64,000 bases of DNA. It comes from Noviherbaspirillum autotrophicum. GTDB taxonomy: Bacteria > Pseudomonadota > Gammaproteobacteria > Burkholderiales > Burkholderiaceae_D. The position numbers and the translations under genes were made by a program. Shown piece by piece: positions 28,201-37,900 of the stretch. The notes below the pieces were generated by a model. The model was not told the DNA's origin, did not search any database, and was given only the letters and a program-made list of their open reading frames with translations. Every line of letters starts with the position of its first letter. Within the stretch, counting starts at the first letter, position 1. The DNA lies in assembly GCF_000818395.1 (NCBI RefSeq), contig NZ_JWJG01000028.1, positions 406,819 to 470,818 on the forward strand. Direction: 5' to 3'.

Positions 28201-31200
28201 CTGATAAGGTTATCGAGGCCAGTACGGATCTTCACGCGCTTTTGCTCGAAGCGTTCGTCAAGCACACTGAATACTTGCGCATTGAGTGCTGCGCGTGCGT
28301 GAGGGAAGTCAGGATAGAGGCTGCTACCGTTGGGCCTGCCGATAGGTGCGTCAGGGGAATTATTGGCTTGCTCGATGCTGGCGATGACATTTTGCAGGCG
28401 GTTCGTTTCATCTTTCTGAAGGGCAGACAGGGCCATGGCGTGAGCCACGCGCTGGCGAGCATCGTGCAGGTCAGCGCCCAGTTGGGATTTTGCGTCCTGG
28501 TACAAGCGCAGAAGATTCGGGTCCTGCGGTGCGCCCGCCGCAGTCAGACGTGCGCTGATGGTGAAGGTCGGAAGGAAACACACATTGGCCAGGTGACCGC
28601 GCATGGCGTCGCGCAAAGCGTTGGTGAGGTTCTCCTCGCTGCCGACTGCTTCGAGGTCGATTGGTTCATTGGAGAGGTCGACGGTCTGGCGCAGGACTTC
28701 CTGGGGATCGCACACGCGCGGGTAGGCGTGGGGATCACCGAGCTGAGGCCGGATCATCGATGGACGGAAATCCTGTCCGAGCGGAACCTGGATCAGGAGA
28801 AGCTGGTCATTGTAGGGAATGCAGGCCCGGGGCGCCTCGTTGACGTACAGGTGCAAGAGGCCATCTATGACGCGCATTGCCGCGAGTTGATATGCGCGTT
28901 CCATCTCGTGTTGGACGGGAAGCGTAGAAATGAAGCCCTTGGCTTCCTGCAGCAGCTTGTGCAGCGTAACCAGAAAGTGACGCGCGGCTTTCGGGAGTTC
29001 CGCGGCCGGCTTGGCCTTCTTGTCGACAAGCTCTAGGTAGGTCTCGATGAATTTGCGGGTGGTGGTGATGTTTTCGATGAATCTCACTCGTAGTTGTCCA
29101 TCCAGTTTGCCGCGTTCATGCACGCGCTTCTGGATTTCCTCCAGCACCGAAGTCGGCTTGTCCAGCCGGCGCAGCAGCTGGGGATTCATTGCCTGCAGCT
29201 TGTCGTTGTCGCCGCGAGCAATGTGGATCAGCGCCTGGCCCACCAAGTAGTTCGGCCGATGCATATCGATGTGCATTTGGGTAAAACCACGGTGATTCCA
29301 ATTAGAGAAGATTTCCGGATCATGCTGCCAATTCGCAGCACGATTCTGCATGCGTTTGATCTCGGCTTCGGTGGCTGCAACAACGCCGGCCTGCGATTCG
29401 ATGAAGTGCTTGCTGGTGAGTTGCACGCCCAGATTGTCCAGCGAACCGATGTGGTCGATGAGCGCCTTAAGTGCCGGACTATCGACAAAGCGCTGGTTCA
29501 GGAAGTTGAGGGCGGACCAGCGTTGATCCGACATGGTGTCGTCAAACAGCATCGTGACGACACTGGCCGCGAGAACGCCGATTCCAATAGGGAGCGATCG
29601 ACAGAGGTTGTCGTCGGTAGTCGTGTAAGTTTGCAGAAAGTGATTGAAGGAGCCGTCCTTCAGCGCGATGGCATGAAAACGGCAATCGATGGAGTCGAGT
29701 GTTTTGCAGGCCGCGCGCAGCACGATCTCGTGCGACTTCATCGCGGCACTTGGGTAGGCTAATGTCATGGCCTGCGCATGGACATCGGCCAGTGCATAAC
29801 GGCGTTTGTCGAACAGGCGATTGAGTGCCTTGAGTGCCTCATCCTGGTCGACGTGGAGATCTCCGCTATCATCGTTCGTTTCTTCGATGACGAGCGGCGT
29901 CTCCATCATCGGCTTCGATGCCGTAGCAGTTGCCAGCTTTGCGGCTGGCGCGTCTTCCTGCTTTGCCATGATTTTCCCTATGGCGACAGTAGCCTGCTGT
30001 ATAACAGTCTGCGCTGCTTCTGCTGCCGACTTTGCAACCTCTGCAGGATCACTGGGCATTGCCATGGTGGTCTGCATCGGTTCAGGAACTTTCATGGCAG
30101 TAGTCTCGGCCGGCGTGGCAGCATCCGATTTGACCGGCAATTCCGGTTCGTCGATCGCAGCAAGGGCGGCTACCGGTTGTACGGACAAGGGGGCCGCAGG
30201 CTCTGCATGGCTATTATCGACCGGAGTTTCGACGCGGCCAGCTTCGGTCGCTGGTGTCGGCATAGTCGTTGTGACAACATATTCGACCACAATCTCGGAC
30301 GGTACGACAGCCGTAGTGGATACCTCGGAAGGAGAGGACGACGCGTCAGGCAGACGGAAGTAGACGGAGGCGCGCACATCATCGGCAAGAGTTTGCGACA
30401 GGTAGAGCGCTTGGTCGGTAGCTTCGGCGATCTGCTTGGAGCGTTGGGCGCGCTCACCAATGGTCAGCTTGCGCTCAACGGGGGCGTCAAGCGCGGCAAG
30501 ATGCTCTTCCGCCTCTAGGAGAGTTTTTAGAGCGACAGAGAGGCGATGCAGTTCACTCTGCGCGCCATCAAGGATGTCCGCTGTAATGTCGAGCGCCTGC
30601 AAGTCTACGAGATGTAGATCGGCATGCTCGGCCAGCTTAGCAGCCATCTCGTGCGCCATGTGATTGGTTTCCTCGAGTTGCCTCGCCACCTCTTCATTGC
30701 GCTTGGCCACCTCTTCCTGCTGGCGGCGATGTTCTTCGTACATGGTGAGGAGAGTGTCGACCTTCGCATGGATAGCAGTGACCCGCTCCGGCAGATCATC
30801 CATGGAGATGTCCAGACCCTCGATCATCGAGAGGATGTCGTGTTTCGTATTCATGAACGTGCTCCCATCATGGCCATCGTGCTTGTGTCGGCTTGCAGAT
30901 TGCGGGTAAGGGTTGACCGGCGCCGCAAAGACACCAGGAAGCGGCGACTGCTGCGCAATGCTTGAGAGGGCGAAACTCAGTGCGGTGCGAACCGGGGCTG
31001 CTGGAGCCGCGGCTTCCGGAAGTTCTTTTCGCCAGAGCTTGCGGATCGGCCGGAAGGAATTGATCTTGCCGTTGGCGAATTGATCAAGTGCATCTTCCAC
31101 AGCCTCGGCGCAGGCGATGTAATACGTCAATGCCTCGGTGGCTAGCGGTCCTACCACATCCGGTGTGATCTGACGTAGCACTTGGCGGCCGTAATCGAGC

Positions 31201-34200
31201 CCCGGGCACTGTGCGACATGGAAGATTAACCAAGCGAGCTTTTCGTCGTCGCCTTGCGCGACCGTCCAGCGGGCGAGATCGACCAGCTCCTTGCGCTCCG
31301 CCTTGCGAGTGCGGAAAGGCTCTGGAGCGTCCACGTTGTAGGCGTCAATCAAGGCCTGGATTTTCGGAAACGGTAGTTTGCCGTTGAATAACCAGTTGGA
31401 ATTGAGGGAAATGGCTGACTGTGGCGTCACCAGACGTTTGTGCATCCAATCTTGGAAAGTTTGAGAGGTGGGGATTTTGGCGCCAGGGCCGCTTTTTGGT
31501 ACATAGCCTGCATAGCGTTGCGAGTCCCAAAAACGTTTTAGGTCGCGCTTACGCGACATGTCGACCACTTCGATGGTGTTGGGCGATGTGGCGAAGGATG
31601 GGAGGTCGACAAACACCTTGATCCGGTCCTGCTGGATCATTTCGCAATACAGGCGCGAGTTCTTCAGGTCGCGCAGCGTGTACAGCGCGGGCACGCGCAG
31701 ACGCTTTGCTCGTGCAAGCACACTCTGGTCATTCGGGTCGTCGTTGGGGTCGATGTCCTCTTCGTGGACGTCTTCATGATCGACAGAAGCGTCTTCATGC
31801 GATTCCGAATTGTCGACGTCCCGCGTGCACTGGTCGGGCCTACTGCCTCCCGGGTCATCATGCGGATCGTCGTCTTCATCGTCGTCATTCACGGCCAGAG
31901 TATCGGCCTCGCTTGTGGGTTCTTCCGTAATAGGCGCTGAGGGGCTTCCCTCGAAGACCTTATTGGCGACCACACTGAAGACATCGAGTTCGGTGGTGGC
32001 CTCGCTGGCACCATCGACCGAGTCCGGGATCATTTCGGCAGCGTCACTGCCGTCATCATCCTTCGGATAGCGGATGACGAAGTCATCGATTTTGCGCTTG
32101 AAGAAAAGAGGTGCCGGCAGTCGGGTCCAGTCGTTGTAATGCGCATATCCTAGGCGCAAGCCCATAACAGTCGCGGCTATGTGTTGCGGTTCGACTTCAG
32201 TTGGGCAGTGCATGACCGTGATGTCCATTGTGGCCGGGATGGAGCACTCCTTCGTGGCCGGCGCCAGCATGGTGTTGTTGTAGTACGTCGACTCGTCTTC
32301 CTTTGCCTTTTCCTGCATCGGTACCATACGCGGCATGCTGCGATAGCAGGACTGGCCGCGTTTCGGGTGTGACGTCTTGGAATATCCCATTGACAACAGA
32401 AAGTGGGCGGCCCGCTTGTTCGTCGGCGGATCGGTCATCGCGATCTCTACCAGCTTTTTCTGGGTGGTGAGATATTCGTCTACGCGTCTCTCGCCAGTGG
32501 GCTCCAAGTTTGGCACCTGAATGCCTTCGTAGATCGTGCGCGACACGCCTCGCAGGGTCACCGTGTCATCGCCACTGCGGATTCGTACAAAGGACATGTC
32601 CGGGAACGCGATCGCAAGGTTCACAGCCCCTAAGCGCGGCGGACTGTAATTGACGAGATCAGCGTCACGAATGCCTTTCCACAGGCCTGCCATCGTGAAC
32701 CAGTCGACCATGACCATGGCACGTGGATCTTCAGAGTTGATATCGTTCAGAGCAACCTTCATCGCAGGCTCGAAGATCGTCTTGAGCCAGTTCTCGTCAC
32801 CTTGCAAGTTACGCTGGCTGCCTAGCCAACGCAGGCCGTCTGCAAGTGAGGACCAGCCAGTCATAGCGAAGGTCGACTTGTCCTTGTAGATATAGCGGAC
32901 ATGCGTAACGCCCGTTGCCACTACGAGCTTGGTGACGATTAGAAAGCAGACATTCGATTCACCGGAATAGGCGCGTGCCTTGGAACGCATCGCTTGCAGG
33001 CCATAGATCGCCGCTGGAGGTATGCCGGCAAATTGCTTGTCGATGAATTTGGGCAAGCCAAACACGAGGCCCGAGTGTGCAAGGAAGACATCCATTAGGG
33101 CGCTTTGCACCCGATGGACGAAGCTCTGCTCCGCCTTGTCGACCGACTTTCCTGGAGCGATTGGCAAGACATGGTGCACGTTGGCGTTGCCAATAGCGCA
33201 CATAGCATGCAGCCCGGCGTAGTAATTAACCGGATCCTCCGTGCGCATGTTTTCCTTATCCGGCGCGCAAATGAGGACATATCGCGGGCCTGTTGCACCG
33301 GCAATTTGGCTGGCCGCATTTTTCCATTGTTTGACGCGGGTGTCGAATCTCTCGGTTGCCTTTGCCTTGTTGTTCGGTAGCCGACTTCGCAAGCCATGTG
33401 TTTCTTCCGGGAGCTTCGCATGGCTGACGTTGATCGCATTCCCAAACAGAATCTCAGCGACCTTTTTGATGAGATGAGCTTCCCGTTCTCCCTCGGTAAA
33501 GACGTAGAGGGTCGGCGTCTGAGAGCCGTGCAAGGCCTCGAGCGCCGCAGCATTTTGCGCGAGCAGACCATCAAGCTTGGCGGTCACGGTGATACCGAAT
33601 TCACTCTCGTCTTCTTCAGTCGCCTCCTGCTCGAGCGATTGACCGGCGATGCCATCCTGAATCGGCAAGGCGATCTGGCGGCTCCCAACCGGCGCTACGG
33701 CCCGAACGTTAATCATGGCAATATCCGTCTTTGGCCGCGAGGCTGTTGCTGAACATTCGACATGCGAAATCTCGCCAGCGAGGGCGTCGGCCAGAAGGAG
33801 CTCTACGTTCTTCAAGAGGTCGGCCTCATCGGCTTCGAAGACCGTCCTAAGGTGCACTGACTTATACAAACGTGTGGTTTCTGGAAAACCAGCCCACCAT
33901 TCCGGTGGTTCGTCCTCGAAACGCAGCTTGATTGCTTCCGCCAGCGTCGCTGGCAACATATTGGCGGAGGCGCGGCGCAGCGCAGAATAGGCGTCGCCAA
34001 AAATCCACTCGTATTCCGGTTCCTCATCGCTTACGCTGGGCTTCTTGGCTTGCAGTGTTGCCACCATCATGACCGGATGGTTGGTGTGGAAGACGTAGGC
34101 GGTCGCATTGCGCGGGGTGCCCGGGCGCTGCTTTGGTAATTCGTTCGCCCATACACGCCGCATGGCGGACACTTTGAGAAACACTCCGCTTGCATAAGGA

Positions 34201-34928
34201 ATAGAAACCGCGGCGATCCGGGCTACCATCGAGAAAAATTCGCCAGAAGGCGCCTTCTGAGGTGGTGTCATTAAATCGACGACATTGTTGGGAAATTCCG
34301 GTTTCGCAATCAGCTGGCAAGGCGGAAGCCCATCAAAGAGTTCCTGCGAGACGAGGCGGTCAGCAAGATCCCTGGCGATCAAGGTGAAGTCAGGGCCGGA
34401 TCGAATATCGACAAACGCACGCCGATGAGGGGTGATAGTGATACACGACGGCGAGATTGCCTTGCTGACCCGCACGGCAATGGCGTCCATGCCATGCTGC
34501 TTGAGCCACGGGGCCAGTTCCAGCTGGAACCAGGTCTTGAAAACATTGGCAATCTGTTCCGGCAGTGCGGCTTCTGTCGCTTCGTCATGTGGCGGATACA
34601 TCTCGATGGCCGGAGCATTGTGGCGCTTGTGCCCGTCTGGCGCGAGCCCGAGATCGGTATCGACCGAGATGACGCCTGGAAGTCGCGCGATCAATGCGGC
34701 GCGGAGTGGCGTCATTGGCAGGTTGATTTTCTTGCCATTCTTGTCGTTCCGGGACAAGGTAAGCATGTCGGTCAAAGTTGCGGCCAGTTCGCCAGTAATG
34801 CGAATTCTTACCAAATCTAGCGAGCGGTCAAGCCAAGAATCAGCCAGCCGACGCCCTAGGATCAGGGTATCCCGGTCGCTCTTCATGCGGCGGCGCCACA
34901 GTGTCTTGTTGCTGTTCGTATCCATCAT
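25251..34928 (-). CDS. Giant pPIWI-RE / STAND-ATPase fusion protein (3225 residues)
   Basis: One uninterrupted frame. Residues 1-400: N-terminal pPIWI-RE module region. About 470-650: MID-like domain (PTLYVFTEGEREAHLIKK). About 660-960: PIWI/RNase H-like domain, with a first strand VMVDWFTMAGLW (about 740), then FVRIRSGDD, then the family's LPAPLFFKRK C-terminal helix. About 1010-1067: a very acidic Asp/Glu/His linker. About 1070-1340: an unassigned domain. About 1395-1445: coiled coil. A Pro/Ala/Thr-rich linker spans 1535-1685, then long helical repeats. About 2510-2800: ATPase with Walker A YGGRRLGKSS and Walker B FLLIDEADDL, followed by winged-helix-like and helical parts to the end. pPIWI-RE proteins are Argonaute relatives predicted to bind nucleic-acid guides. 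Usual members are far shorter and lack the ATPase. The start overlaps the helicase stop by 4 bases. Confidence 0.8.
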   Translation of the reverse strand: MMDTNSNKTLWRRRMKSDRDTLILGRRLADSWLDRSLDLVRIRITGELAATLTDMLTLSRNDKNGKKINLPMTPLRAALIARLPGVISVDTDLGLAPDGHKRHNAPAIEMYPPHDEATEAALPEQIANVFKTWFQLELAPWLKQHGMDAIAVRVSKAISPSCITITPHRRAFVDIRSGPDFTLIARDLADRLVSQELFDGLPPCQLIAKPEFPNNVVDLMTPPQKAPSGEFFSMVARIAAVSIPYASGVFLKVSAMRRVWANELPKQRPGTPRNATAYVFHTNHPVMMVATLQAKKPSVSDEEPEYEWIFGDAYSALRRASANMLPATLAEAIKLRFEDEPPEWWAGFPETTRLYKSVHLRTVFEADEADLLKNVELLLADALAGEISHVECSATASRPKTDIAMINVRAVAPVGSRQIALPIQDGIAGQSLEQEATEEDESEFGITVTAKLDGLLAQNAAALEALHGSQTPTLYVFTEGEREAHLIKKVAEILFGNAINVSHAKLPEETHGLRSRLPNNKAKATERFDTRVKQWKNAASQIAGATGPRYVLICAPDKENMRTEDPVNYYAGLHAMCAIGNANVHHVLPIAPGKSVDKAEQSFVHRVQSALMDVFLAHSGLVFGLPKFIDKQFAGIPPAAIYGLQAMRSKARAYSGESNVCFLIVTKLVVATGVTHVRYIYKDKSTFAMTGWSSLADGLRWLGSQRNLQGDENWLKTIFEPAMKVALNDINSEDPRAMVMVDWFTMAGLWKGIRDADLVNYSPPRLGAVNLAIAFPDMSFVRIRSGDDTVTLRGVSRTIYEGIQVPNLEPTGERRVDEYLTTQKKLVEIAMTDPPTNKRAAHFLLSMGYSKTSHPKRGQSCYRSMPRMVPMQEKAKEDESTYYNNTMLAPATKECSIPATMDITVMHCPTEVEPQHIAATVMGLRLGYAHYNDWTRLPAPLFFKRKIDDFVIRYPKDDDGSDAAEMIPDSVDGASEATTELDVFSVVANKVFEGSPSAPITEEPTSEADTLAVNDDDEDDDPHDDPGGSRPDQCTRDVDNSESHEDASVDHEDVHEEDIDPNDDPNDQSVLARAKRLRVPALYTLRDLKNSRLYCEMIQQDRIKVFVDLPSFATSPNTIEVVDMSRKRDLKRFWDSQRYAGYVPKSGPGAKIPTSQTFQDWMHKRLVTPQSAISLNSNWLFNGKLPFPKIQALIDAYNVDAPEPFRTRKAERKELVDLARWTVAQGDDEKLAWLIFHVAQCPGLDYGRQVLRQITPDVVGPLATEALTYYIACAEAVEDALDQFANGKINSFRPIRKLWRKELPEAAAPAAPVRTALSFALSSIAQQSPLPGVFAAPVNPYPQSASRHKHDGHDGSTFMNTKHDILSMIEGLDISMDDLPERVTAIHAKVDTLLTMYEEHRRQQEEVAKRNEEVARQLEETNHMAHEMAAKLAEHADLHLVDLQALDITADILDGAQSELHRLSVALKTLLEAEEHLAALDAPVERKLTIGERAQRSKQIAEATDQALYLSQTLADDVRASVYFRLPDASSSPSEVSTTAVVPSEIVVEYVVTTTMPTPATEAGRVETPVDNSHAEPAAPLSVQPVAALAAIDEPELPVKSDAATPAETTAMKVPEPMQTTMAMPSDPAEVAKSAAEAAQTVIQQATVAIGKIMAKQEDAPAAKLATATASKPMMETPLVIEETNDDSGDLHVDQDEALKALNRLFDKRRYALADVHAQAMTLAYPSAAMKSHEIVLRAACKTLDSIDCRFHAIALKDGSFNHFLQTYTTTDDNLCRSLPIGIGVLAASVVTMLFDDTMSDQRWSALNFLNQRFVDSPALKALIDHIGSLDNLGVQLTSKHFIESQAGVVAATEAEIKRMQNRAANWQHDPEIFSNWNHRGFTQMHIDMHRPNYLVGQALIHIARGDNDKLQAMNPQLLRRLDKPTSVLEEIQKRVHERGKLDGQLRVRFIENITTTRKFIETYLELVDKKAKPAAELPKAARHFLVTLHKLLQEAKGFISTLPVQHEMERAYQLAAMRVIDGLLHLYVNEAPRACIPYNDQLLLIQVPLGQDFRPSMIRPQLGDPHAYPRVCDPQEVLRQTVDLSNEPIDLEAVGSEENLTNALRDAMRGHLANVCFLPTFTISARLTAAGAPQDPNLLRLYQDAKSQLGADLHDARQRVAHAMALSALQKDETNRLQNVIASIEQANNSPDAPIGRPNGSSLYPDFPHARAALNAQVFSVLDERFEQKRVKIRTGLDNLISERGTSILPHADRIGAMLNSHSASMLLAANDQYTILRRDGRLPPKPPRERIAPEIYREFIGAIKSLRRGNKPFLENLRDKLLEASADNDPLALAGISEEDRHDAAHFIDAWLALRNLKPREAEEPIANFFKLAGMSNPPTLAPSATYQSNRIAFHFPDRAFAYEHSNEFFVPPLLGSRGNLIQGFVINGRPKATDLRVHVTEVGNTPTFLLAHTTLDLEQRSKTCSEHPVIIVDDELVAYMAMAPGKRIRRMLEVGLLTFHTNPYTAEGSAAPPEMFVGREREFNELYNIESAGVLYGGRRLGKSSLLDQILRRSRGLPGESVVYIQMQGAASTEDHVLFAWRTIYNALTNNNIIQKISTDIRSGEQIQEWIETQLSTSKTCRSCFLLIDEADDLMGLELQLTRTDASFVRGLQQMCERVKDNCKVRYVIAGLHNMTRMASEENSPLGKAKEIALEPFNSDSDIRRGIQLITRPLNALGFFFDKDSDELPYRILSVCNFYPAFIQIYCQKLLNSLYNKRGEGEPITYITEHDLDTIERSDKLLQDMQHKFGLNLELDKRYKAIALILADDYYADSDSTTMKGMTASQIRECCETYTPILFQKTSQNAYEALLDEMQKLNVLDKVGSRYVLRNQNIAMMLGDRERVMFLLSALELEKPVDQRSQGELRPAMVKAKSSDQRPVSLFPMPMGWLRANADCKDDELIIVTGNNASGLVNMYSMPDEWSVSQSYVYSAVSFSQPRTASQYLLANRRDIIHEDKHRLLAVTPNRWTVQQIGEYASLAAREFQTVAKHHKPGVRFVLIALPDLAYKLSREIAQGSLSLVDQPPGKRFRIEPVPCWSDDALYYYLRDNPALADNADARRAILEATCGFGGDIQKLCRSNSTVDTVMAGYDAATKSIAPNLDTFYKHIGMPEDFITNTTLRKRTEDFLSLAHTAVRSSQEFQDLLTYSNIDEAMFEFLQWMGLLQSAGNTWHVPSLYMRLLK

Positions 34929-37900
34929 GGAGTATCAACAATCAGGTCCTCGATCCGCGACAGCGGCTCGTGGAAGGATTCATAGAGGTTGCTGTAGCAT
35001 TCACGCGTTGCTTCGTCTTCATGGCGCAAGCACTCTTCGAGAATACGTTGCATCATGACCAGCATGGAGGTTCTCGGGGTGTCGGGCTGGCTGAGCGCCG
35101 ATCGAGGGGCCCAGGCGGAGTCGACGAAATAGACAAATGCCGGGCAGTCCCCGCGCATGGCACGACCAATTGTTTGCAAGATGATGATCATGAGGTCCGC
35201 CACAAAGGGAATGGCATAGTCCCCGAGGCGCTGCACTGACAATTGCAGGCGCAATAGGCGCTCCACCATGGAGGTGACGCGTCGCCGCGCTTCGCGCAGT
35301 TCGAGCAGGGCCACATCCTTGGCGGGAAACCGCTTCTGGTCGAATCGTTCGGTTTCCCTGCCAACCAAACCTTGGATCAGCTGCAGGCTGTCCGCGCGCG
35401 GGTGAGGACGGGTGAGGAAGAAGAGAGAGCCGATCATCGCTTTGTCAATCCTCGGGCCGAAGCGGTAAACGATGTTGACGCCGCGGCCGATGGCGTTCAT
35501 CGGGAAGATCAGGAGATCCCAGCCGCGATCGCTCCCGAGCTGTTCAACCTCAGATGCTGTGACGCCATGGGAACCCGCCAGGTTACCGTTGGCGGCATTG
35601 GCGCGCACAAGATAGCGGATGCGGCCCCGCCAGTTCGGGAAATTGGCTTGGATGTGTTCGTACAGCAGAGTGCATTGCTCATAGCTGTTGACGACGAAAC
35701 CGGCCTTCCGACCGTGGCCGTCGACCACATCGTTCTGGAGCATGGCAGTTTCCACGGTCGACAGCGTCCCGTCGCGTAACAACTGATCCGCCATCGCTTT
35801 AAGGATGCGCTCGCGGTCGGAAAGCCGCGCGCCGCTGAACTGGAGGAAGCGTTCACTGTCGAGCGGATCAAGGAGCGGCAGGCATCGGTAGACTGAATTG
35901 CGCCAACCGGATCCGGCATTCGGTCGGCGAAGCACATAGTGTGGGCCGACATCGACATGAAAGCTGGGGCTATGCTCGAGCAGCGACGTGGCGCTGGTCA
36001 GCAGAACGGCCAGTTCACCTCCGGCTTCTTGTGCCAGGTCCATCATCCGGCGTGGTAAGAGGCGCGGGGTGCCGGCAAAACCGACCTGCGAGATGTCCAC
36101 ATTCCCTTCGTCAGAGACGGTATAGCGCACGCCGGACAGGCGGCCTACCAAGGACTCCGGCAAGATCGCCATCTGGTCCTTGGACGGGCGTGAATCGAAC
36201 ACGCCATCCGAGACAAGGCCTTCTGCATTCATCAGGCGCAGGTGCGGCGCAAGGCCGAAGTGCTGTAGGACAAGCAACGTGATCGTTGTCAGCAGGGCGG
36301 CATAGGCATGGAATTCTGCTTGGTTGGGGTGGGGAACCAAGCCCGGAGAACTGGCGAGCACCCGGGCGATTTCTGCAATCGCCTGCTCCGATGCGTCGCG
36401 CTCCCAAGTGGACAGTACCTGGATGAGTCTCGCATGGAAGGATCGAATGGTCGCTTCATCCGTGCGGCAGAGCCACGCCAACTGCGGGATGTCTCGTTCA
36501 AGGCCGGTCACGACCTCGACTTCATCGTCATCATCGTCGTCATCGCCGTGGTCGTCGAGGCGTTGCTTGGGATGGCGGAAGGCGACTTGTTTGGCTGCGT
36601 CGTCCCAAATTATTTCGATGGCCGATCGTGCATCGCGATGTTTGTCCATCGCGGCTTCATCATCTTCATCCCCTTGATACGGGTACATGTCGGCGATTAT
36701 AGACAGTGCAGTCAGGAGCTGGTTGGCATTGCGCTTCCGGAATGTCTCGTCGAAGTGTGTGATGCGGGCAACCAGCCGTTCATTAGCCAGGCCGAAACGG
36801 GCCGTCATTTCCATAATCGACGGGATCGTAAGGCCAGCGACAAACGCATTGCGTCCGGATGCCGCCTTTGCATGCAGCTCCTGGAGTAGAGTTCCCCAGA
36901 CGGATTCTGTGTCGCCGGACAGTTTCATGAGCGGGGTGCCGCGCCCATCCAGGGCACTTTGGGCACCATCGCATTCGTCAATAACCAAGAGGTCGAACGT
37001 ACGGGCAATGTATTCAAAGTGACGGACTCGCTGTTCGATAAAGAGCCGCGAGACGGTTCGATCCATGGACAACACATGGCCGATCCATAGGCGCCGGCCG
37101 ATCAGCTCCCGCTCGGCGTACTGTCGGCCGCACACAGAAGACAGGCAGCAGCGCTTCGTACGGGCTTTTTCGCCTTCCGGCCTTTGCAGCAACGTATCGC
37201 ACGGAGGATTCGCATGCGGAAAATCCTCGTCTTCATCGCTGGCAAAGCCGGCAAGTGCGCAGTTGGTCGAAAAGAACGGTGCAATTGGACGCGTCACTGC
37301 AAAGCCATGGTTGTCGGCCGCCATGCTGGCGGCAAAATTGAGGACGTGCTTATTGCGCGCCGACTCGCCCTGGCCATACAGCAGGCCAGCATCGATCCCG
37401 TACTGCGCCAGTTTTTCGATGAACCCGGTTGCCACCTCGATCGACGGGAACAGGAAGCAGGCGTTGAATTCGTGCGTGTGAAGCCAAGAGGCCAGGAGGT
37501 AAAGGATCGTCGTTTTGCCGGCGCCCGGCAGGCCGATGAGGTGCTTGATGCCGGACAGATCTAGCCCGCGTGCGGTAATGAGACCAGCCTGGCTTGCCTC
37601 CATCAGGACCGCCGTGGGATTGCCTGCGTTATCATGCAGACGCCGATACCAGCTGCGTTCGCCTTCTTGCTGGCGGCCGGCGGCAACATCGACACGGTCG
37701 AAGCGGTTGGCCTCCTCGACCAATTCCTCCCAAGGAATGAAACCTGGAGCGTGACCCGTGCGTACCGGGTTGTACTGAGGCGGGGCCGGTGGAATAAACC
37801 CCAGGGGGCTGATGATGCCGTCGTAGCCAACATACTGCGCCTTGACATTGGCCGACAGCATCGGGTCCTGCAGAGCTGGTGAGGTAGCGACGCGTAGCGG

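Noticed and set aside
29778-30518. Plus-strand frame with Cys/Arg/Gly-rich protein inside the giant gene
   Set aside because: It is a shadow of the low-complexity linker in the giant protein and has no ribosome-binding site.
31720-31900. Repeat-like GTC/ATC/TCG-rich block in the giant gene
   Set aside because: It is explained by the acidic Asp/Glu/His linker of the protein.
36500-36560. Short tandem repeat (GTCATC/CATCATCG-like) as a microsatellite or CRISPR-like repeat
   Set aside because: It encodes the Asp-rich loop of the helicase in frame; no spacers are present.
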